A stretch of DNA of 64,000 bases, taken from assembly GCA_022376925.1 (NCBI GenBank), contig JAIOJX010000004.1, positions 178,279,501 through 178,343,500 on the forward strand, read 5' to 3'. The notes beneath the pieces were generated by a model, which did not search any database, had not been told where the DNA came from, and saw nothing but the letters and a program-made list of their open reading frames with translations. A program made the position numbers and the translations under genes. Shown piece after piece: positions 10,595 to 21,809 of the stretch (position 1 is its first letter; every line of letters begins with the position of its first letter). This stretch comes from Tragulus kanchil (lineage: Eukaryota > Chordata > Mammalia > Artiodactyla > Tragulidae).

Positions 10595-11154
10595 TTAGTG
10601 TATTTTTCTCCAAAGCATTTTGCCTCTCAGCTATCTACTGTTCTTTTCATAGAGAAAAAAAAAATAAACAATTTCAAAAATGTCAAAAATGTGTAAATCC
10701 AAGCATATACTCCTTTGCAGCTTTTCAAGACCCCATTCCCCCCACTTCCCCTGAGCAAGTGTTAGTTTCTCCTGACTTACTGAGGAGCCCAGGCTGCAGT
10801 GTCATCAGAAGGTACAACACATTGTAATCAAGACCATCTAGCAAGTAAAGAGAAAAGATAGCACTAACCATAGGGTAGTGTGGAAATGGCAAGTTGAGAA
10901 ACACAAACTGATTTGGCTTCTAAACCTCAGCCATGGGCCTAGAGCTTGGTCACTACCTTGCTATCTTTAAACAGAAGACATCTTTAAACGCCTCAGGACA
11001 GCCACGTAGGAAGAGTTCATGGAACACACCTCACCAATGCCTAGAAACAAGAGCCAGCTAAAACTAAATTCCATCCGTTAATATGATCCATTGGGTACCA
11101 AGGACTTCACCATTAGCAACCTGCATCATCATCATCATTATTCACATATTCTAG

Positions 11155-11260
11155 TTTTTTTTTTCAGTCTGTAAGACCTTAGTTCCCCTACCAGGGATCA
11201 AACCCATGCCCTCACCATTGAAAGCAAGGAGTCTTAACCACTGGATCACCAGGGAAGTCT
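11155..11260 (-). mobile_element. tRNA-derived SINE (CHR/Bov-tA type) with target site duplication
   Basis: On the minus strand, GACTTCCCTGGTGATCCAGTG leads at 11260 and a poly(A) tail (T-run at 11155) ends it. Flanks ATTCACATATT (11140-11150) and ATTCACATGTT (11264-11274) are a target site duplication with one mismatch. Confidence 0.93.
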
Positions 11261-11715
11261 TTCATTCACATGTTATGAATGAGAAAATAAGATGAGAGAT
11301 GTGGGTACATGTTTGCTGGTTCCCAAGGCTGTACTTTCTCTTCTCACTCCTAGCAAAATACTGTATTAGTTCAGGGTAACCACTGACTAGCTTAGGGCCT
11401 CCTGAACCTTCCTGGGCTGCTGCCCTTCAGTCAAGAAATTTATGGGAACAATTTTCACATACCTGCAAACTTCAAGCCCATTGTTCTTTGGTCAAAGAGT
11501 CAAAGACTGCAATAAACTTGGCTGATCTTACACCAAGCAGTTGTTCTTTTGGGCAATTGCCGATGTGGAAACAATGTCAGTTAATCAACTTACAAGGGGA
11601 CTGTTCTCTTCTTTCCTTCTGTTCTTCTCCCTCTCTTTCTCTCTTATGCTATGTTTTTCTAACCTTTCCCACCATCAGCTTTCCATACAATGCGTTCTAA
11701 CCTTCTTTTTCTTTT

Positions 11716-11870
11716 TCTTTTTTTTGATGTGGATCATTTGGAAAGTCTTTACTGAATTTGTTACAGTATTGCTTGTGTCTTATGTTTTGGTCCCAGGCAT
11801 TTGGGATCTGAACTTGTAACCCCTGCACTGGCAGGCGAAGCCTTCACCACTGGACTGCCAGGGAGGTCCC
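11716..11870 (-). mobile_element. tRNA-derived SINE, longer tail form
   Basis: On the minus strand, GGGACCTCCCTGGCAGTCCAG leads at 11870. The body ends in the AAAACATAAGACACAAGCAA-like tail seen in many ruminant tRNA SINEs, then poly(A) (T-run near 11716). Confidence 0.88.
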
Positions 11871-12240
11871 TATTCTACTTTTTCAACTTCTTTTTCTTCC
11901 TTTTCAAAACACCAGTGTCTTACTTTTTCTCATCTAGTTAGGAAAAGTATTATCTAAAATGTCCCTGTTTAAAAATATTCTACACTGTTCTTATTTAACT
12001 AGCCCCATGAAAACATCAATCCAGAACAACAGCAACCAAAATGAAACAGAAAGAGTCCATCCACCATGCTGAGACATTACCTCTAGCCTAACTGTGCTGC
12101 AAGAGGAATCTATCACTCGCCACTTCCTCATTTTATCCTGATTGCTTCCTAAAGCTCCATCCGTTAATATGATCCATTGGGTACCAAGGACTTCACCATT
12201 AGCAACCTGCATCATCATCATCATTATTCACATATTCTAG

Positions 12241-12346
12241 TTTTTTTTTTCAGTCTGTAAGACCTTAGTTCCCCTACCAGGGATCAAACCCATGCCCTCA
12301 CCATTGAAAGCAAGGAGTCTTAACCACTGGATCACCAGGGAAGTCT
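12241..12346 (-). mobile_element. tRNA-derived SINE, copy in duplication 5B
   Basis: Second copy of 11155-11260. Confidence 0.93.
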
Positions 12347-12801
12347 TTCATTCACATGTTATGAATGAGAAAATAAGATGAGAGATGTGGGTACATGTTT
12401 GCTGGTTCCCAAGGCTGTACTTTCTCTTCTCACTCCTAGCAAAATACTGTATTAGTTCAGGGTAACCACTGACTAGCTTAGGGCCTCCTGAACCTTCCTG
12501 GGCTGCTGCCCTTCAGTCAAGAAATTTATGGGAACAATTTTCACATACCTGCAAACTTCAAGCCCATTGTTCTTTGGTCAAAGAGTCAAAGACTGCAATA
12601 AACTTGGCTGATCTTACACCAAGCAGTTGTTCTTTTGGGCAATTGCCGATGTGGAAACAATGTCAGTTAATCAACTTACAAGGGGACTGTTCTCTTCTTT
12701 CCTTCTGTTCTTCTCCCTCTCTTTCTCTCTTATGCTATGTTTTTCTAACCTTTCCCACCATCAGCTTTCCATACAATGCGTTCTAACCTTCTTTTTCTTT
12801 T

Positions 12802-12956
12802 TCTTTTTTTTGATGTGGATCATTTGGAAAGTCTTTACTGAATTTGTTACAGTATTGCTTGTGTCTTATGTTTTGGTCCCAGGCATTTGGGATCTGAACT
12901 TGTAACCCCTGCACTGGCAGGCGAAGCCTTCACCACTGGACTGCCGGGGAGGTCCC
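12802..12956 (-). mobile_element. tRNA-derived SINE, copy in duplication 5B
   Basis: Second copy of 11716-11870, with one A/G difference close to the SINE head. Confidence 0.88.
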
Positions 12957-13241
12957 TATTCTACTTTTTCAACTTCTTTTTCTTCCTTTTCAAAACACCA
13001 GTGTCTTACTTTTTCTCATCTAGTTAGGAAAAGTATTATCTAAAATGTCCCTGTTTAAAAATATTCTACACTGTTCTTATTTAACTAGCCCCATGAAAAC
13101 ATCAATCCAGAACAACAGCAACCAAAATGAAACAGAAAGAGTCCATCCACCATGCTGAGACATTACCTCTAGCCTAACTGTGCTGCAAGAGGAATCTATC
13201 ACTCGCCACTTCCTCATTTTATCCTGATTGCTTCCTAAAGC

Positions 13242-14639
13242 AGTAACGATTGTCTGCAGAAACATCATGAAACCCGCTGGTGAAACCCAACCAGGAACGA
13301 AGCCTTAAAAGCACCCACTTAGAATCAGAAATTGCTTAAGACATCCTATACAAAGGTCTGTGGCGGGGAGGGGGAGTGGTGGTATGTGTGAGTGGAAGGC
13401 AAGAAAGAAGACAGACTGACAGACATTTTATGAATTTCCAGGCTTCATTGTTTTTTTACTTTCTGTTTTTTATTCATATCATGATTTCCTCTGGAATTTA
13501 TCACCAGGATTTTACGGTGCCTTCATGTTCTCTTTCTTTTCTACCCTTCAGTTTGCTTCGTGTTTGTTTTTATTGATTTGGACTCTGAAAGCTTGGCTCA
13601 TTTATCACACATTGGAAAGCCTTCATCTTCTTGCTCTGGCATCACGGGGCTGTAGCACCATTCACAAACACCAGAGATCCTCTGGCCCCGCCCCTCCTCT
13701 CCTGCGCCGTCTGCGCTGGGTGCCACCTTGCCTCTCCCAGAGCACAAAGGGCAGCGAGGACGCCTGCGTGGCGGCATGAACCACGGCCACCTCTGTCTTC
13801 TTGTCACTTTCACTTACATTCCGTTTATTATTGGAATGCAGGTCAGTTTTTTAGTTCACTGGCCTCAAAAGCTTGTAAAAATGGACATGAACCCATATGA
13901 CAGCTTGCCTTCCTTCATTTCATGTCTGTCTGTGAGAAATGGGAGGTAATTACATTTTTATTGATCGAGTCACCCCATAAAGGTACTAAAAAGCTGCCAA
14001 TAGAAGGGAGGATACTGTGAATTGCTTCCATCAAATGAATAACAGCAATATTCTTACTTTTTGAAAATGTAGGTCTTAATTTGAGTTTGCTTGAACAGAG
14101 GAACACCAGTGTAGACTTTGTTTAGAGTAGTTCTCTTTCCTTTTTAATTTCCAGTGCTGTTCGAGTAAGGCCCTATACCTTGAATTCTCAAAGTTGAAAG
14201 TGATCCAAAAAGTCAGTCTTTTCCTAATTAATTGAGGTGCTAGAGGCTGGGCGTGGTAGGGGTGGTAGAGGCTGGGCGTGGTAGGGGTGGGGCAGGCGGA
14301 CTTGGAAGGAACAGACTGACAGCTTGGTGAACTGGTTACATGAAACCAAAGTGTCTGATAATAATTTTCATCAGAGTTTTGCCCTAAGAAGAAGAAAAAA
14401 GAATATAGGGTGATGCTCACAAGCCCCAGATGCTTATGTCTAAGCTTAAATATCACCCTCCCTTACCATCTCAGGTCCTCTAACACCCTGACTCCTTGCT
14501 CTCCTGGTCACATTAGTTTTCCAACGTTCATCTCAAAATGTGTTACCTAGAATTGAACCCAGGATTCGAGATGTGGTTTCAGCTGGCTGAGTAGCACAGG
14601 ACTGACTATTTAATTGTTTTATCTGGACAGCAGGTCTGT
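13242..14639. other. Unique non-coding stretch
   Basis: No recognised exon or repeat family apart from the short tandem repeat at 14241-14290. The 126-aa minus-strand frame at 14076-14456 has no recognisable domain. Confidence 0.5.
14241..14290. repeat. 25-bp perfect tandem repeat, two units
   Basis: Units 14241-14265 and 14266-14290 are identical and begin TAGAGGCTGGGCGTGG. This is a minimal minisatellite in G-rich sequence, flanked by a similar GGGGCAGG stretch. Confidence 0.9.
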
Positions 14640-14837
14640 AGAGTCAAAGGTATGATTTTTCCAGTAGTCACGTACAGATATGAGAGTGGGACCGTAAAGA
14701 AAGCCGAGTGCCGAAGAATTGATGCTTTCAGACTGCGGCACTGGAGAAGACTCTTGAGAGTCCTTTGAACTGCAAAGAGATCAAACCAGTCAATCCTAAA
14801 GGAATTCAACCCCAACTACTCACTGGAAGGACAGATG
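14640..14837 (+). mobile_element. BovB LINE internal fragment
   Basis: It contains the BovB stretch TTTTTCCAGTAGTCACGTAC, ATATGAGAGTGGGACCGTAA, GCCGAAGAATTGATGCTTTC and GAGAAGACTCTTGAGAGTCC. It stops near ACTCACTGGAAGGAC, upstream of the usual 3' end, so it is truncated on both sides. Confidence 0.88.
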
Positions 14838-14989
14838 CTTGTTTCTGTTTGTTTTTTCTGTCCCATGTTGGCAGGTCTTTAGTTCATTACGATTCATCTG
14901 AGTGTGAGTTTGTATCCCTCCTCTTGGTTATCTCTTCCAACTTTTTTTTTCATAAGCAACGATGCCTTTATGGTCTTTATTCCGTAATA

Positions 14990-15112
14990 AATGGAACACA
15001 GGCTTTGGAGTCAAGCAGAGTCAGGTTTGAATCCTGGTCCCTTCGTTTAACAATTGTGTGGTCATAAGCAAATCTCTGAGATTCCCCCTCCAGGCTGACA
15101 TTCACTTATTCA
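14990..15112 (+). mobile_element. MIR-like SINE remnant
   Basis: ACAGGCTTTGGAGTCAAGCA, then GGTTTGAATCCTGGTCCC and a GTGTGGTCATAAGCAAATCT core follow the MIR order. Confidence 0.7.
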
Positions 15113-15630
15113 TCACTATTTTTTCGTATCAACTCCAAACCTGCCAGTTTCAGTAGTTATCTCTCAACCTGTCTTTCTTATCTGGGTCTCTAGGGTATCA
15201 TGAAAAATGCAACCAGATGCCTTGCTGTAAAGACTAAACTGTACTGTGCCCGTGGCCCTTTCCAACCCTCAGGAGAAGAAAGTAAACCGGAACAGGTCAG
15301 GTCTTCCTTGAGGGACACTTGGGGAGATGCAAAGTGGAAGAAATTCAGCTTCTCACTCACTTTCCCTATTTTGGGCTTTCCATTCTCCCTTCCTTGTCCT
15401 CTTTGCCGGTCTGTTGAGTTGCATTTTCTCGTTTCTTTTATATCAACTGCTGTCACATAAGCGATCACGTCCGCATCCTCCTGCCACCCAGCTGCCTGCC
15501 TGATGGACCACAGACCCCTGTGAGTTGAAGACTTCTGTCACACACACGTTCTGAGAGTCATTTTTCCATTCAGAAATTTGTTAATGTCAATGAGGCCCCG
15601 CTACCCCCCAGATTCACTCAAGACTCTACT
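15113..15630. other. Unique non-coding stretch
   Basis: Nothing recognised. Overlapping frames of 86 and 92 aa on opposite strands (15190-15468) show no known domain. Confidence 0.45.
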
Positions 15631-15805
15631 GGGACTTCCCGGGTGGTCTAGTGGGTAAGAGTTTACTTTCCAAAGCAGGAGAGGTGGGTTCAATCCCTGG
15701 TCAGGGCTAGCTAAGATCCCACATGGTTTGTGGCCAAAACACCAAAACATAAAACAGAAGCAACACTGTAGCAAATTTAACAAAGACTTAAAAATGGTCC
15801 ACCTT
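15631..15805 (+). mobile_element. tRNA-derived SINE, longer tail form
   Basis: It starts GGGACTTCCCGGGTGGTCTA, has a GGTTCAATCCCTGGTCAGG B-box region and ends with ACATAAAACAGAAGCAACAC and AAAAATGGTCCACC, the tail also seen (complemented) at 11716-11870. Confidence 0.92.
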
Positions 15806-16299
15806 ATATCTCTATATAAAAATAAGACTTTCTTGTCATTTTAGACCTTCAGCAATCTTTCCAGCTTGTCTCTCTAAACTGATGACAGAGCATCACCTAC
15901 CTTCTTTCTGCCAGTGTGCCTTGGGAAGGGCTCCTCACTGTTCTCTAATCACCCCTCCACATCCTTCCTCTGTAGTGATCTTCTTGCCATCTAACTCAGG
16001 CTGCCATGGACAGCTGTGCAGGCTGTCTACTGTACAAGGGCACCCACTGAGACTTCCGTGGAGACTGAAATCCACCTGATGCTCTGCTAATCAAGCTCCC
16101 AGTTCCAGTGTGGGGCTGCATGTGCCTCAAGGTAAGGACGCACTCCTGCAATTTAAATAAAGGCACCTGCTCGAACTTCAGCTGCTCCTGAAAAACCTCA
16201 GTCAGAGCCACCCCACCCATCCCTGTGCTCTCCTGCTCTCTTGCTTTTCTCGGGGACTCAACTTATCTACCCTTGCCTGCTGCTGCTGCGATGCCAAGT

Positions 16300-16735
16300 G
16301 AGTCACAGTCAGACTGCCAGAGTTCATATCCTGGCTCTACCACTGGTGAGCTGGGTGACCTTGAGCAAGTTATTCAATCTCTCTGAGTCTCAGTTTCTTC
16401 ATCTTTTTTTTTTTTTTTTAAGCACGCGCTCTCTCTCTCTTTTTAAATTTTGGCCTCTTTTATTGGTTCTTTATTTATTTATTGTCATCCATTTTTATTC
16501 TTTAGCCTGTGTGGGCCTCCCATTGCAGTGGTGTCTCCGTTGGAGAGCACTGGCTCAGGGCACATGCACTCCAGAGCGCTGGCTCCTAATTGGACACACT
16601 GGTCCAGCCCTACTCCCCAGCACGTGGAATCTTCCCGTGCCAGGGATCTAACCGGCACCCCTTGCACTGCAAGGCGGACTCTTTACCCACTGGACCACCA
16701 GGGAAGCCCTGTTTCCTCTTCTTTAAAACAGGAAT
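16300..16735 (+). mobile_element. MIR remnant interrupted by a CHR SINE
   Basis: MIR sequence runs 16300-16402 (GACTGCCAGAGTTCATATCC, CTGGGTGACCTTGAGCAAGT, CTCAGTTTCTTCATC). It resumes at 16710 with GTTTCCTCTTCTTTAAAACA. A CHR SINE lies between, flanked by the similar TTTCTTCATC and TTTCCTCTTC. A second CHR follows at 16736. Confidence 0.8.
16403..16709 (-). mobile_element. CHR-type tRNA SINE inserted in MIR
   Basis: On the minus strand it starts at 16709 with GGGCTTCCCTGGTGGTCCAG. The body reaches the AATAAATAAAGAACCAATA-like tail and an A-run (T-run near 16403). The CT-rich segment at 16428-16442 sits in the tail. Confidence 0.9.
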
Positions 16736-17000
16736 AGGACTTCCCTAGTGATCCAGTGGATAGGAATTCACCTGTCAACACATGGTCCCTGATCCAGGAA
16801 GATCCCACAGGCTGCAAAACAACTAAGCCCGCGAGCCACAACTACGGAAGTCCACCTGACCTAGAGCCCATGCTCTGCAACAAGAGGAGCTACTTCAGTG
16901 AGAAGCCCAAACACCGGAACTAGAGAGTAGCCCCTGTTGCCACAGAAAAAGCCCGCATGCAGCAATGAAGACCCAGTGCAGTCAAAAATAAGTAATTAAA
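16736..17000 (+). mobile_element. CHR-type tRNA SINE, long form
   Basis: It starts AGGACTTCCCTAGTGATCCA and continues through the CHR body (AACTAAGCCCGCGAGCCACA, GAAGCCCAAACACCGGAACT, AGCAATGAAGACCCAGTGCA), ending AAAATAAGTAATTAAA. It is close to full length. Confidence 0.93.
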
Positions 17001-17471
17001 CATGATTTTTGAAAGTCAGAAACAATACTAGTGTCTTTCTTATAGTGTGTTGGGGAAAAACAAATGAAATATCCCCCTAACCAACTCAGCATGGGGCCTG
17101 ACACATAGGAGGGGAAACCCCGTAGTTGTTAGCTATTTTGACTTCCCGCATATTCCTCAATTACTGAGACTTGTGTGGCTCAAGCGGAGTACAAATGAGG
17201 AAGTGTATACCTCATTAAGTCAGGATGCGAGATAAAACACAGAACAGCCAGTTCAATGTGAACTGCTCTACCCTGCTCTCTTGCTTTTGGGCTGCATGTG
17301 CCTCAAGGTAAGGCGCACTCCTGCAATTTAAATAAAGGCACCTGCTCGAACTTCAGCTGCTCCTGAAACCTCAGTCAGAGCCACCCCACCCATCCCTGTG
17401 CTCTCCTGCTCTCTTGCTTTTCTCGGGGACTCAACTTATCTACCCTTGCCTGCTGCTGCGATGCCAAGTGA

Positions 17472-17905
17472 GTCACAGTCAGACTGCCAGAGTTCATATC
17501 CTGGCTCTACCACTGGTGAGCTGGGTGACCTTGAGCAAGTTATTCAATCTCTCTGAGTCTCAGTTTCTTCATCTTTTTTTTTTTTTTTTAAGCACGCGCT
17601 CTCTCTCTCTTTTTAAATTTTGGCCTCTTTTATTGGTTCTTTATTTATTTATTGTCATCCATTTTTATTCTTTAGCCTGTGTGGGCCTCCCATTGCAGTG
17701 GTGTCTCCGTTGGAGAGCACTGGCTCAGGGCACATGCACTCCAGAGCGCTGGCTCCTAATTGGACACACTGGTCCAGCCCTACTCCCCAGCACGTGGAAT
17801 CTTCCCGTGCCAGGGATCTAACCGGCACCCCTTGCACTGCAAGGCGGACTCTTTACCCACTGGACCACCAGGGAAGCCCTGTTTCCTCTTCTTTAAAACA
17901 GGAAT
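17472..17905 (+). mobile_element. Interrupted MIR, copy in duplication 6B
   Basis: Second copy of 16300-16735, including the interrupting CHR. Confidence 0.8.
17573..17879 (-). mobile_element. CHR SINE, copy in duplication 6B
   Basis: Second copy of 16403-16709. Confidence 0.9.
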
Positions 17906-18170
17906 AGGACTTCCCTAGTGATCCAGTGGATAGGAATTCACCTGTCAACACATGGTCCCTGATCCAGGAAGATCCCACAGGCTGCAAAACAACTAAGCCC
18001 GCGAGCCACAACTACGGAAGTCCACCTGACCTAGAGCCCATGCTCTGCAACAAGAGGAGCTACTTCAGTGAGAAGCCCAAACACCGGAACTAGAGAGTAG
18101 CCCCTGTTGCCACAGAAAAAGCCCGCATGCAGCAATGAAGACCCAGTGCAGTCAAAAATAAGTAATTAAA
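17906..18170 (+). mobile_element. CHR SINE, copy in duplication 6B
   Basis: Second copy of 16736-17000. Confidence 0.93.
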
Positions 18171-18431
18171 CATGATTTTTGAAAGTCAGAAACAATACTA
18201 GTGTCTTTCTTATAGTGTGTTGGGGAAAAACAAATGAAATATCCCCCTAACCAACTCAGCATGGGGCCTGACACATAGGAGGGGAACCCAGTAGTTGTTA
18301 GCTATTTTGACTTCCCGCATATTCCTCAATTACTGAGACTTGTGTGGCTCAAGCGGAGTACAAATGAGGAAGTGTATACCTCATTAAGTCAGGATGCGAG
18401 ATAAAACACAGAACAGCCAGTTCAATGTGAA

Positions 18432-19559
18432 TTTCAGAGAAACAGCAAATTGTTTCTAGCATAAGTGTATCCTAACTGTTTACCTTCTCCAGAGAACTCA
18501 CAGAGGGGTAGGCTGGGTCGTTGTCAAGCATGATGGCAAAGGAGCATCTGATCTTTTTACCCACCCATCTTGACTCTCCGTGCCGCCCCTTTTCCCCACA
18601 CAGCGGCTGTTCCATGAGATCTTTTACGTGAAAATTGTACCGGAGACTCTCCCGTGGGACGAGACTGAAGTCTCCGAATGAAGCCTTTAGGCGTTCTTGT
18701 GAAGGCTGTGGCTTGTGTGTAGAAGGACGTATTTTCCCATTCATACAGCCCGTGAGCCGCAGAATGTCATGCCTCGCACTAACACCTCAAAGGTGTTAAT
18801 CTGCTACTTTAACATTGTGTGTGTGTTTAAAGACTTGCTACTACCATTATGCATTCTGGAATGCGATGTGTTGTGGTAAGTGGGTTTTAGATATGGGAAT
18901 TTCTCTTTTTATGAGTGACTTTTCTTGTAATCCATACTTGCGGTGAAGCTGGAATCCTCTAAACCTTCTTATGTATTCAGACTTTTCTCTTGTGATTATT
19001 CTGGCATTTCGCATTGTTATTCTCAAATTCACTATCTGCTCTCTCATATCTATAATGTGTCAAAAATTTCTGCGCTTGGCATTTGCATCGCAGTAAAAAA
19101 AAAAAAAAATCCTGGGCACCAGCCCCAGTAAATTATTATTAGTCTCATCACATAGTCACCAGGTTGACATTTACTTGTATCACCCATGTATCTAGTCCTG
19201 ATGACAAATACTCCTTGGATGGGCTGCTGATACTTCATTCTTTCTTTATATGATTTGTGCCTTCCTAGAGCCTTGTCTCTTCCTGGAATCATTGCAGAGG
19301 AAGTTACTAAACCACCAGCAGTATCGAATGTGGTTCTGTTCTTTTCATGATCTTCCCATTTTTTTTTTTTTTTTTATAGCCTTCCATTTCAAATCCTCCA
19401 CAACAGCTCCCAGCCCAGATTCTTTCCTCTCTCTTGTCTCTGTCTGCATGGCCAAGAAGCATCTATTTCTCCTCGGGCTAGTCTTCAGATTTTCTGCACT
19501 TGGACCTCAACTGCTCTCTTGCTCCATATTCCTCTGGGATATTTATTTCTCTCCTATGC
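18432..19559. other. Unique non-coding stretch
   Basis: No recognised repeat family or exon. It contains A/T homopolymers at 19094-19108 and 19360-19376. Short minus-strand frames (18472-18744, 18847-19047) have no known domain. Confidence 0.45.
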
Positions 19560-20045
19560 TTTATCCATTCACTCAACAAACATTCACTGGGCCCCATGTT
19601 GTCCCAGGCACCCTACTCAGGGTGGAGATCCAGAGTGGACCTGGGAGCCCATCGGACCCTCAGATGACTCAGAGTCTTGTAGGACAGACACACACGTTGA
19701 CCAAACAAGTGAGAGAAGTGTGACAATGGGGCCCTAGGGAGGAGCCGCAGACGTGGCTCCTAAGCTGTGGCTTCTGGTATGGGTAGAGGCATAGCAGGGA
19801 CCAGGGGAAGCTCCCCTAAAGAGGTGCCAATTGAACTGAGCCTTGTGGACATGTAGAGAGCACATACATCCCAGAGAGAGGTGCGTGCCAGCTGGAGCTG
19901 GGGCTCTCAACTGGCTCGTGATGACTGTTGTGGATTGGTGGGAGGTGGGGTTGGTGTTTCCAGTGGGGTCAGGTCATGAGGGCCTTGCGTGACATACAAA
20001 GGACGTTGGACTTTATCCCAAGGGTGATGGGGACTCACTAATGTT
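19560..20045 (-). mobile_element. L2-like LINE remnant
   Basis: Plus-strand sequence reads as complement of an L2 3' end: CATTCACTCAACAAACATTC, GTCCCAGGCACC, then GACAGACACACACG and later GTGCCAATTGAACTGAGCCT. Old and diverged. Confidence 0.65.
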
Positions 20046-20233
20046 TTGATAACATTTGCATTAGGAAATGGTTCATCTGGTGGCAGTACACAAGATTAGA
20101 GGGTGTGGTAGACTAGAGGCGAAGAAACTATTATAGAGGGCTTGGCCTGAAATGATGAGGTCTGAGCTACGACAGAGAGAGACCGTGCTCTTTCTTGGCC
20201 TTCCTATACTTTTATCTCCAAGTGCATAAAAAA

Positions 20234-20622
20234 AAGGTGAGCGCCGAAGAATTGAGGCTTTCGAACTGTGGTGCTGGAGAAGACTGTTGAGAGTCCCGTG
20301 GACACCAAGGAGGTCAAACCACTCCATCCTAAAGGAAATCCACCCCGAATAGTCACTGGAAGGACTGCAGCTGAAGCTGAAGCCTCACTACTTTGACCAT
20401 CTGATGCGAAGAGCCAGCTCATTGGAAAAGACCCTGATGCTGGGAAAGACTGAGGGCAGGAGCTGAAGAGGATGACGGAGGATGACATGGCTGCATGGCC
20501 TCGTAGACTCATTGGACATGAGGTTGAGCAAGCTCCAGGAGATGGTGAAGGGCAGGGAAGCCTGGTGTGCTGCAGCCCATGGGGTCGCAAAGGATAGGGC
20601 ATAACTGAGTGACTGAACAACA
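20234..20622 (+). mobile_element. BovB LINE 3' fragment
   Basis: It runs from GAGCGCCGAAGAATTGAGGC through GACCATCTGATGCGAAGAGC and ATTGGAAAAGACCCTGATGC to CCTGGTGTGCTGCAGCCCAT and GTGACTGAACAACAAC. It reaches the true BovB 3' end. Stops such as the TGA near 20465 break the frame. Confidence 0.93.
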
Positions 20623-20635
20623 ACAACAAGCCCTT

Positions 20636-20812
20636 CACGTGTATCCTCTCTCTTAACCTTTGCAAGAACCTGAGGAATAAAATCTATCATTATACTCATC
20701 TGACGGATGAGGAAACTGAGGTTCAAAAAGACTAAATAATGCCCCAGGTTCACAGGTATCCAAAACTAGTGGAGCCAGAATTCAAATTCAGCCTGTGCAC
20801 TAGACTCAAATG
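20636..20812 (-). mobile_element. MIR-like SINE remnant
   Basis: The plus strand shows the complement of MIR: GACGGATGAGGAAACTGAGG, then a CAGGTATCCAAAACTAGTGG and GAGCCAGAATTCAAATTCAG order. Confidence 0.75.
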
Positions 20813-20869
20813 AGTCACAGTGACTTTTTGACCAATGGGGAGTAACTAAAAGGCAGAGAAGAGTCTAGA

Positions 20870-21180
20870 CTCATACCATCCAATAGAAATATGATGCAAA
20901 TCACAAATGCAAGCCATGCATGGAACTGAAAATATTCTGGTAGCACATTAAAAGGAAAAGGAAAAAAAATTTATTCTATTTAATCTTATCCATCCAAAAT
21001 ATTATTATTTCAACGTGAAATTAGCCTAAGATATTAAAATATTTTGTCTTCTTTTTCTGAGCTGAGTCTGGTGTGTAATTTACACATCTCAGCTTGGATC
21101 AGCCATATGTGTGGTACTTAATACCACACGTGGCCAGGGACTACCATATTGGCAATATTTTATTGCCACATAGCAATAGA
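20870..21180. mobile_element. Ancient mammalian interspersed repeat, family not named
   Basis: AT-rich sequence resembles a common old mammalian repeat ending in ATGGCCAGGGACTACCATATTGG-type sequence (here CACGTGGCCAGGGACTACC). I recognise the pattern but cannot assign the family reliably. Confidence 0.45.
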
Positions 21181-21809
21181 ATGGCTTTCATCTTTCTGCT
21201 GCGGGCAATATGGTGGATGGTGGTGATGTTTTTGGAGATAAGGGAATATAGGAATAAACCATCCTTTGGGAGGAATTTGAGATTTGAAGCCTCTAGTTAG
21301 AGATTCTTAGTCAGGGGTTGAATACCTAGGTGTGGATCTCAGTAAAAAGGTCTGAGTGGACATATTAATTTGGGAGATATTCTCATCTAGATGGTGTTAA
21401 AGCCCCAGGTGAGAAGGAATCACAGGGGGAGATTATGTAGAAGGATGAGCTCTTTCTTTGGAAAGAGCAGGAAGTCACAGATGCCTTGTGCAGATGAAGG
21501 AGTTTGCCGTAGCAGCTGGTGAGGTCTCTCCCCTTGGACAGGAAGAAGGGACGAGATGCGTGAGGGAAGCAGAGGTTAGGCTGTGCAGGTAAAGGGCGTG
21601 GGGGTGTTGGCAGGGGTTCTCCTAGCTCATTCTACTTCTTCCTTCCCTTCCTTAGAGAAATGAACCCTAGCTTTTATATCTGACTGCTAACAAAGTCTAT
21701 ATATAAAAAGGGGATGAAGAGGCAGACAAAATATACATATTTGCCTAGCTGGGACCAAAACCCAGATGAGCCTCCATCACTCCTAATTGCCACCCATTCT
21801 TTTCCTCTC

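Larger units (their letters stand above)
8740..10980. repeat. Direct duplication 4 (unit about 1.1 kb)
   Basis: Copy A starts at 8740 and copy B at 9834, offset 1094. The last strictly collinear part of copy A ends near 9771. The stretch 9772-9830 is a gapped version of 10871-10978, lacking about 40 bases and then about 16 more. Indels also affect A-runs near 9247/10341 and 9560/10653. The first about 94 bases overlap the end of duplication 3 and occur three times (7645, 8740, 9834). Confidence 0.97.
11070..13241. repeat. Direct duplication 5 (unit 1086 bp)
   Basis: Copy A is 11070-12155 and copy B is 12156-13241, directly abutting with no filler. Two tRNA-derived SINEs on the minus strand are carried in each copy. 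One A/G difference is visible near 11859/12945. The junction joins a GCTTCCTAAAGC end directly to the TCCATCCG start, with no shared motif. Confidence 0.97.
16113..18431. repeat. Direct duplication 6 (unit about 1.15 kb)
   Basis: Copy A is 16113-17262 and copy B is 17289-18431. Offset falls from 1176 to 1169 through several small deletions in copy B, including one CTG fewer in a CTG triplet run and two As fewer near 16190. The unit holds an inverted pair of CHR SINEs placed in a MIR. Part of filler 17263-17288 repeats the sequence at 16231-16246. Confidence 0.97.

Noticed and set aside
11108..11140. Short CAT-rich runs (also near 56654) as regulatory repeats
   Set aside because: Only a few trinucleotide units, common by chance in AT-rich mammalian DNA.
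20870..21180. Naming this element as MER5 or MER20
   Set aside because: The remembered consensus sequences of those families do not match it well. It is left as an unnamed old repeat.
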